From Nocardioides sp. (GTDB lineage Bacteria; Actinomycetota; Actinomycetes; Propionibacteriales; Nocardioidaceae), in NCBI GenBank assembly GCA_023252065.1, contig JAHEXO010000201.1:1-5299 (forward strand): a stretch of DNA of 5,299 nucleotides. Direction: 5' to 3'. The position numbers and the translations under genes are program-made. This document shows, piece by piece, positions 1 through 5,299 of the stretch; within the stretch, counting starts at the first letter, position 1; the number at the start of each line of letters is the position of its first letter. A model generated the notes under the pieces. The model saw only the letters and a program-made list of their open reading frames with translations, made no database searches and had not been told where the DNA came from.

Positions 1-824
1 CCCTCGAGGAGATCCAACAGGCGCTCGGGCTCGACGAGGCCCCACTGCGGATCGAGTGCTACGACATCTCCAACCTGCAGGGCACCGAGGTGGTCGCCAG
101 CATGGTCGTCTTCGAGGACGGCCTCCCCCGCAAGAGCGAATACCGCCGGTTCCTGATCAAGGGCGTCGAGGGGCAGAACGACGTCGCCTCGATGCACGAG
201 GTGATCACCCGGCGGTTCCGGAGGCTGCTCGACGAGCAGGCGCGCTCCACCGAGGTCGCGACCGACTCGGGGCCGATGCTGGTCGACCCCGAGACCGGCC
301 GCCCGCGCAAGTTCGCCTACGCCCCCGGGCTGGTGGTGGTCGACGGCGGCCCGCCGCAGGTGGCGGCGGCCCAGGCGGCCCTGCGCGAGCTCGGTGTCGT
401 CGACATCCCGGTCTGCGGCCTGGCCAAGCGGCTCGAGGAGGTCTGGCTCCCGGAGCAGGACGACCCCGTCATCATGGCCCGGTCGTCCGAGGGCCTCTAC
501 CTCCTCCAGCGGGTCCGCGACGAGGCCCACCGGTTCGCGATCACCCACCACCGGTCCCGACGCTCCAAGTCGATGGTCGAGAGCCTGCTCGACGACGTGC
601 CCGGGCTGGGCGAGGTGCGCCGCCGGACGCTGGTCAAGCACTTCGGCTCGCTGAAGAAGCTGCGCGAGGCCGAGCTCGACGAGATCGCCCAGGTGCCCGG
701 CATCGGGCCGCGCACGGCCCTGGCCATCAAGGATGCGGTGTCCCGCACGACCGGACACAATGGCGCCCCACGAGTCAACACCGAGTCGGTCAACACCGCG
801 ACCGGCGAGCTGATGGAGGGCTGA
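1..824 (+). CDS. uvrC: UvrABC system protein C, C-terminal part (5' end outside window)
   Basis: UvrC makes the two incisions flanking a DNA lesion in UvrABC nucleotide excision repair, in the cytoplasm. The fragment reads in frame from base 3 and gives 273 residues. Since the family usually has over 600, more than half the protein, including the GIY-YIG 3'-incision domain and probably the UvrB-binding region, lies upstream. Visible here is the RNase H-like 5'-incision domain with its DDH residues: Asp21 in CYDISNLQG, Asp114 in VVVDGGPPQ and His176 in RDEAHRFAI. Two helix-hairpin-helix motifs follow (VPGLG near residue 199, VPGIGPRTA near 231), which bind DNA. The stretch at about residues 76-106 (ARSTEV to KFAYAPG) is an insert common in actinobacterial UvrC, as far as I recall. 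The tail carries a small VNT..VNT duplication. The stop shares one base with the rapZ start, implying translational coupling. Identification is certain; the true start is not visible. Confidence 0.97.
   Translation, partial: LEEIQQALGLDEAPLRIECYDISNLQGTEVVASMVVFEDGLPRKSEYRRFLIKGVEGQNDVASMHEVITRRFRRLLDEQARSTEVATDSGPMLVDPETGRPRKFAYAPGLVVVDGGPPQVAAAQAALRELGVVDIPVCGLAKRLEEVWLPEQDDPVIMARSSEGLYLLQRVRDEAHRFAITHHRSRRSKSMVESLLDDVPGLGEVRRRTLVKHFGSLKKLREAELDEIAQVPGIGPRTALAIKDAVSRTTGHNGAPRVNTESVNTATGELMEG
815..819 (+). promoter_or_regulatory. Shine-Dalgarno sequence for rapZ inside the end of uvrC
   Basis: GGAGG lies 4 bases before the ATG at 824, within the last uvrC codons. The spacing is slightly short, but this is the strongest purine run near the start. 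It supports the ATG that overlaps the uvrC TGA (TGATG) as the rapZ initiation codon, with the site exposed by ribosomes finishing uvrC. Confidence 0.6.
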
Positions 825-1702
825 TGGCCGACGCGCCGCTCGACCACGCCGGCGAGGTCGTGGTCGTCACCGGGATGACCGGTGCCGGTCGCAGCACGGC
901 CGCCAAGGAGCTCGAGGACCTCGGCTACTACGTCGTCGACAACCTCCCGCCGTCCCTCCTCGGTGACGTGGTCGCCCTCGTCGACGAGAGCCGCGGCACG
1001 AGCCAGCCGATCGCCGTCGTGGTCGACGTACGCTCCGGGTCCTTCTTCGACTCCCTGCAGGCCAACCTGGCCCAGCACGAGCTCGGCCGCCGCACGACTC
1101 TGCTGTTCCTCGACGCCATCGACGAGGTGCTCGTACGCCGTCAGGAGGCCGCCCGGCGTCCCCACCCGCTCCAGGCCAGCGGCCGCCTGGTCGAGGGCCT
1201 GCGTCGCGAGCGCGAGGTGCTGGCCAACCTCCGCGCCGACGCCGACCTGGTGATCGACACCTCCGAGCTCAACGTCCACCAGCTCACCGACCGCATCGCC
1301 GAGTCGTTCGGCACGCCGCACACCCTCAAGCTCAAGGTAAACGTGATCAGCTTCGGGTTCAAGTACGGCATCCCGGTCGACGCCGACTTCGTGGCCGACA
1401 TGCGGTTCCTGCCCAACCCCTACTGGGTGCCCACGCTGCGCGGGAAGACCGGTAGGTCGTCGGACGTCAGCGACTACGTCCTCGACCAGCCCGGGGCGCG
1501 GGAGTTCGTCGACGCCTACGTCCAGATGCTCACCGGGGTCGCCGAGGGCTACCTCCGCGAGGGCAAGCGGTTCATGGCCGTCGCCATCGGGTGCACCGGC
1601 GGCAAGCACCGCAGCGTGGCGATGACCGAGGAGATCGCCCGACAGCTGCGCGAGGCAGGCTACGACGTGGCGGCGGTGCATCGCGACCTCGGGCGTGAGT
1701 GA
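824..1702 (+). CDS. rapZ: RapZ family nucleotide-binding protein
   Basis: A 292-residue cytoplasmic P-loop protein of the RapZ/YvcJ family, normal in length. In E. coli, RapZ senses glucosamine-6-phosphate and directs RNase E to the sRNA GlmZ, so controlling GlmS. Actinobacteria are not known to me to have GlmZ, so the target here is unknown. Seen in the sequence: Walker A GMTGAGRS (17-24), the family signature VVDNLPPSLL (37-46), a Walker B-like strand AVVVDVRS (64-71), the RRPHPL segment (111-116), VIDTS (143-147), and the conserved C-terminal domain with FGFKYGIPVDAD (177-188), RFLPNPYWVP (194-203), GCTGGKHRSVAM (256-267) and HRDLGRE at the end. The Gln in RRQEAARRPHP replaces an aromatic residue I recall from relatives. 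The ATG at 824 is chosen for its GGAGG and because the P-loop then sits at the usual distance from the N-terminus. It is coupled by overlap to uvrC upstream and yvcK downstream. Confidence 0.95.
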   Translation: MADAPLDHAGEVVVVTGMTGAGRSTAAKELEDLGYYVVDNLPPSLLGDVVALVDESRGTSQPIAVVVDVRSGSFFDSLQANLAQHELGRRTTLLFLDAIDEVLVRRQEAARRPHPLQASGRLVEGLRREREVLANLRADADLVIDTSELNVHQLTDRIAESFGTPHTLKLKVNVISFGFKYGIPVDADFVADMRFLPNPYWVPTLRGKTGRSSDVSDYVLDQPGAREFVDAYVQMLTGVAEGYLREGKRFMAVAIGCTGGKHRSVAMTEEIARQLREAGYDVAAVHRDLGRE

Positions 1703-2669
1703 GGTGGGCGCACCTCAGCGCCGGAGCACCGTCACCGCCCTGGGCGGCGGCCACGGGTTGTACGCCTCCTTGTCCGCGCTGCGGAGGCTGCCGGTCGACC
1801 TCACCGCTGTGGTCACGGTCGCCGACGACGGTGGTTCGTCGGGCCGGCTGCGGTCGGAGTTCGGGGTCCTGCCACCCGGCGACCTCCGGATGGCCCTCGC
1901 CGCGCTCTGCGGCGACGACGAGTGGGGCGAGACCTGGGCACAGGTGCTCCAGCACCGCTTCGCCGGCACCGGGGAGATGAACGGGCACGTCACCGGCAAC
2001 CTCCTGATCGTCAGTCTCTGGGAGCTCCTCGGCGACCACGTGGCGGCCCTCGACCTGGTCGGCAGGCTGCTCGGCGCGCGCGGGCGGGTGCTCCCGATGG
2101 CGCTGACGCCGCTCGACATCACCGCCGAGGTCAGCGGCATCGACCCCGACGACCCGTCGGCCCACACCACCGTCCAGGGGCAGGTGGCGGTGGCGACCGC
2201 GCCCGGTGTGATCGAGTCGATCGCGCTGCTGCCGCCCGACCTGACGCCCTGCCCCGAGGCGGTGGCGTCGGTGCGCGACGCCGACGTGGTCGTGCTGGGC
2301 CCCGGCTCGTGGTTCAGCTCCGTGCTGCCCCACCTGATGGTCCCCGCCCTGCGCCAGGCACTGGTGGAGACCCACGGCCACCTGGTCGTCGTGCTCAACC
2401 TGGCACCCCAGGACGGCGAGACCGAGGGCTACGCGCCGGTCGACCATCTGGCGGTGCTCCTCGAGCACGCGCCCGACCTCTCCGTCGGCACAGTCCTGGT
2501 CGACCGGTCCGAGGTCGTCGACGGTGCCGACCTGGGTGAGCTCGAGGCGCTGGCGGAGAAGTGTGGGGCCACCGTCGTGGTCGCCGACATCGCTCAGGAC
2601 GACGGGTCTCCCCGGCACGACCCGGTGAAGCTGGCGGCGGCCTACGCCGAGATCCTGGCCGCCTGCTGA
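1695..2669 (+). CDS. yvcK: YvcK/GlmR family gluconeogenesis factor (CofD-like UDP-sugar-binding protein)
   Basis: A 324-residue protein with the 2-phospho-L-lactate transferase (CofD) fold. Bacillus YvcK/GlmR binds UDP-GlcNAc, stimulates GlmS and is needed for growth and cell shape on gluconeogenic carbon; the mycobacterial homologue is CuvA. Motifs in order: LGGGHGL (16-22), [13 protein letters not shown] (41-53), LPPGDLR (59-65), GHVTGNLL (97-104), GRVLP (130-134), [14 protein letters not shown] (201-214) and QDGETEGY (239-246) followed by DH (250-251). These match the nucleotide-sugar pocket and family signatures. The GTG at 1695 is the furthest upstream start in frame and overlaps the rapZ end by 8 bases. 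A second GTG at 1704 is possible, would remove three residues and would give no overlap; neither has a good Shine-Dalgarno, suggesting reinitiation after rapZ. The C-terminus after Thr293 has no Thr, so the kinase site described in relatives is not evident. Confidence 0.94.
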   Translation: MSEVGAPQRRSTVTALGGGHGLYASLSALRRLPVDLTAVVTVADDGGSSGRLRSEFGVLPPGDLRMALAALCGDDEWGETWAQVLQHRFAGTGEMNGHVTGNLLIVSLWELLGDHVAALDLVGRLLGARGRVLPMALTPLDITAEVSGIDPDDPSAHTTVQGQVAVATAPGVIESIALLPPDLTPCPEAVASVRDADVVVLGPGSWFSSVLPHLMVPALRQALVETHGHLVVVLNLAPQDGETEGYAPVDHLAVLLEHAPDLSVGTVLVDRSEVVDGADLGELEALAEKCGATVVVADIAQDDGSPRHDPVKLAAAYAEILAAC

Positions 2670-2686
2670 CCGCCTGACGAACATCG

Positions 2687-2704
2687 TTGACACGCGTGAC
2701 AGGA
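2687..2704 (+). promoter_or_regulatory. Leader of whiA with GACAC word, CACGCGTG palindrome and AGGA ribosome binding site
   Basis: The 43-base space between yvcK and whiA contains TTGACA (2687-2692), overlapping GACAC (2689-2693), and the 8-base palindrome CACGCGTG (2691-2698), itself flanked by two TGACA copies. GACAC is the core word reported for Streptomyces WhiA binding, and WhiA is reported to bind near its own gene, so autoregulation is a reasonable inference. AGGA at 2701-2704 sits 8 bases before the whiA ATG and is its likely ribosome binding site. No -10 element lies at 16-19 bases from TTGACA, so a promoter is not shown. Confidence 0.35.
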
Positions 2705-2712
2705 TCGGCGCC

Positions 2713-3699
2713 ATGGCGATGACGGCTCAGGTGAAGGCAGAGATCGCCAACACCCACATCACCAAGACCTGCTGCCGCAAGGCCGAGGTGTCGACCATGC
2801 TCCGCTTCGCGGGTGGTCTGCACATCGTGAGCGGCAAGATCGTGGTCGAGGCAGAGCTCGACACCGGCGCCGCGGCCCGTCGGCTGCGCAAGGACATCGC
2901 CGAGGTGTTCGGGCACCAGAGCGACGTGGCGATGGTGCAGGGCAACGGCATCCGCAAGGGCAGCCGCTACCTGGTGCGGGTCACCAAGGACGGCGAGGCG
3001 CTGGCCCGGCAGACGGGTCTCCTCGACAACCGTGGCCGTCCGGTGCGCGGTCTCCCTCCCGCCGTCGTTTCCGGGGGTGCGTGCGACGCGGTCGCCGCCT
3101 GGCGGGGCGCGTTCCTCGCCCACGGCTCGCTCACCGAGCCCGGCCGCTCGTCCTCACTCGAGGTCACCTGCCCGGGCCCCGAAGCGGCGCTCGCCCTGGT
3201 GGGCGTGGCGCGTCGGCTCGGCATCCCGTCCAAGGCACGCGAGGTGCGCGGTGTCGACCGGGTCGTCATCCGCGACGGCGACGCGATCTCACAGCTGCTC
3301 ACCCGGCTCGGCGCCCACGAGGCGCTGATGGCCTGGGAGGAGCGCCGGATGCGCCGCGAGGTCCGCGCGACGGCCAACCGGCTGGCCAACTTCGACGACG
3401 CCAACCTCCGTCGCTCGGCCCGGGCCGCGGTGGCCGCGGGAGCCCGCGTCGAGCGCGCGCTGGAGATCCTCGGCGACGAGGTGCCCGACCACCTGAAGAT
3501 GGCCGGCGGGCTGCGCCTCGAGCACAAGCAGGCGTCGCTGGAGGAGCTCGGGCAGCTCCACGACCCGGTGCTCACCAAGGACGCCATCGCCGGCCGGATC
3601 CGCCGCCTCCTGGCGATGGCCGACAAGCGCGCCGAGGAGCTCGGCATCCCCGACACCGAGGCGTCGCTCACCCCCGAGATGCTCGCCGAGGACGACTGA
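2713..3699 (+). CDS. whiA: Sporulation/cell-division transcription factor WhiA
   Basis: WhiA is a DNA-binding regulator which, with WhiB in Streptomyces, switches aerial hyphae from growth to division and sporulation; homologues in non-sporulating Gram-positives affect division and chromosome segregation. The protein has 328 residues, normal for the family. The N-terminal two thirds is a degenerate LAGLIDADG homing-endonuclease fold: a first motif near LRFAGGLHI (30-38) and a second near [14 protein letters not shown] (130-143), without the usual catalytic acid pattern. The C-terminal helix-turn-helix region (about 245-305) includes [27 protein letters not shown] and [13 protein letters not shown]. 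The segment [39 protein letters not shown] is near-invariant in actinobacteria as I recall. The ATG at 2713 gives MAMT, the usual family start, with AGGA 8 bases before it; the ATG at 2719 is spaced worse. It follows yvcK by 43 bases and could be read through from uvrC or have its own promoter. Nothing suggests sporulation genes in the window itself. Confidence 0.97.
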   Translation: MAMTAQVKAEIANTHITKTCCRKAEVSTMLRFAGGLHIVSGKIVVEAELDTGAAARRLRKDIAEVFGHQSDVAMVQGNGIRKGSRYLVRVTKDGEALARQTGLLDNRGRPVRGLPPAVVSGGACDAVAAWRGAFLAHGSLTEPGRSSSLEVTCPGPEAALALVGVARRLGIPSKAREVRGVDRVVIRDGDAISQLLTRLGAHEALMAWEERRMRREVRATANRLANFDDANLRRSARAAVAAGARVERALEILGDEVPDHLKMAGGLRLEHKQASLEELGQLHDPVLTKDAIAGRIRRLLAMADKRAEELGIPDTEASLTPEMLAEDD

Positions 3700-3768
3700 G
3701 CCCCGTACGAGGTCGTGGTCGGTCACGGGCCAGGGACCTTGGTTACTCGTACGTACCCTGAACGTCCC

Positions 3769-4889
<1,121 letters not shown>

Positions 4890-4891
4890 CA

Positions 4892-5299
4892 GTGTCCGCG
4901 ATGCTGGATGCCCTGGGTGACGTCCGGGGCAAGCGGGTCCTGGTCCGCAGCGACCTCAACGTGCCGCTCGACGGCTCGAGGATCACCGACGACGGCCGCG
5001 TCCGCGCGAGCGTCCCGACGATCCGGGAGCTGTCCGAGGCGGGCGCCCGCGTGATCGTGGTCGCACACCTCGGCCGGCCCAAGGGGGAGCCCGACGACCG
5101 CTACTCCCTGGCTCCCGTGGCGCAGCGGCTCGGTGCCCTGCTCGGCAGGCCGGTCGCGTTCGCCCACGACACGGTCGGACCCTCGGCCACCGAGACGGTG
5201 ACGGGGCTCGCCGACGGCGACGTCGCCCTGCTGGAGAACGTCCGCTTCAACGCGGGCGAGACCAGCAAGGACGACGCCCTGCGCGGGGCCTTCGCCGAC
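4892..5299 (+). CDS. pgk: Phosphoglycerate kinase, N-terminal part (3' end outside window)
   Basis: Pgk transfers phosphate from 1,3-bisphosphoglycerate to ADP, the step after gap and the first ATP-yielding step of glycolysis. The window holds 136 residues of about 400, covering most of the 3-phosphoglycerate-binding N-terminal domain. Seen: [13 protein letters not shown] (16-28) with Asp21 and Asn23, [12 protein letters not shown] (33-44) with Arg36, [10 protein letters not shown] (56-65) with His59 in the substrate-binding Hx[13 protein letters not shown] (71-80), DTVG (93-96) and [11 protein letters not shown] (113-123) with Arg118. The GTG at 4892 is chosen because it gives about 13 residues before GKRVLVR, near family length; the ATG at 4901 would shorten it by three. 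Neither start has a Shine-Dalgarno, and GTG begins 2 bases after the gap stop, so translation is probably coupled to gap. The frame stays open to the window edge. Confidence 0.95.
   Translation, partial: MSAMLDALGDVRGKRVLVRSDLNVPLDGSRITDDGRVRASVPTIRELSEAGARVIVVAHLGRPKGEPDDRYSLAPVAQRLGALLGRPVAFAHDTVGPSATETVTGLADGDVALLENVRFNAGETSKDDALRGAFAD

Noticed and set aside
56..823. N-terminal extension of rapZ fused through the uvrC region
   Set aside because: The frame is open upstream of 824, but the translation is Arg/Pro/Gly-rich out-of-frame uvrC. RapZ family length and the P-loop position fit the ATG at 824.
497..1681. Long minus-strand open frame of 394 codons opposite uvrC and rapZ
   Set aside because: Its translation is Val/Gly/Glu/Arg/His-rich low-complexity sequence with no recognisable family, and it runs opposite two firmly identified genes. 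Long antisense frames are a normal by-product of high GC.
1572..2714. Long minus-strand open frame of 380 codons opposite yvcK
   Set aside because: It is the complement of the yvcK coding frame with biased composition and no motif; there is no Shine-Dalgarno or promoter evidence for it.
2687..2715. TTGACA as the -35 of a dedicated whiA promoter
   Set aside because: No TANNNT-like -10 lies 16-19 bases downstream; that position falls on the whiA start codon.

Overview
The window is a single-strand (+), high-GC stretch, almost fully coding, with strong G/C bias at third codon positions and GTG starts. All six genes match well-known families in their actinobacterial form: the UvrC insert before the second catalytic Asp, RapZ with a GMTGAGRS P-loop, and WhiA beginning MAMT with a very conserved C-terminal half. 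The best guess is a chromosomal segment of a high-GC actinomycete, perhaps near Nocardioidaceae. That placement is inference from protein flavour and could be wrong at family level.

Layout. Bases 1-824 hold the 3' end of uvrC (nucleotide excision repair). It overlaps rapZ (824-1702, GlcN6P-sensing P-loop protein family) by one base, and rapZ overlaps yvcK (1695-2669, CofD-like UDP-sugar-binding protein, GlmR family) by eight. After 43 bases comes whiA (2713-3699, LAGLIDADG-derived transcription factor). The uvrC-rapZ-yvcK-whiA order is the conserved actinobacterial arrangement. A 164-base gap, the only sizeable non-coding stretch, then leads into the glycolytic pair gap (3864-4889) and pgk (4892 to the window end, partial). 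This gap holds a plausible SigA-type -10 element, two small hairpins, a phased tandem repeat and a clear ribosome binding site for gap.

How the parts fit. rapZ and yvcK belong to families tied to amino-sugar and cell-wall precursor control in other bacteria. WhiA ties to cell division and development, and gap/pgk supply lower glycolysis. The neighbourhood therefore joins central carbon flux, envelope precursor supply and division control, although co-location alone does not prove joint regulation.

Novelty. This is a mostly ordinary housekeeping region and I do not see a new system. The points most worth checking are an atypical, lengthened S-loop in the GAPDH, a GACAC WhiA-type word just upstream of whiA, the structured gap leader, and the apparent lack of the C-terminal phospho-threonine in YvcK.
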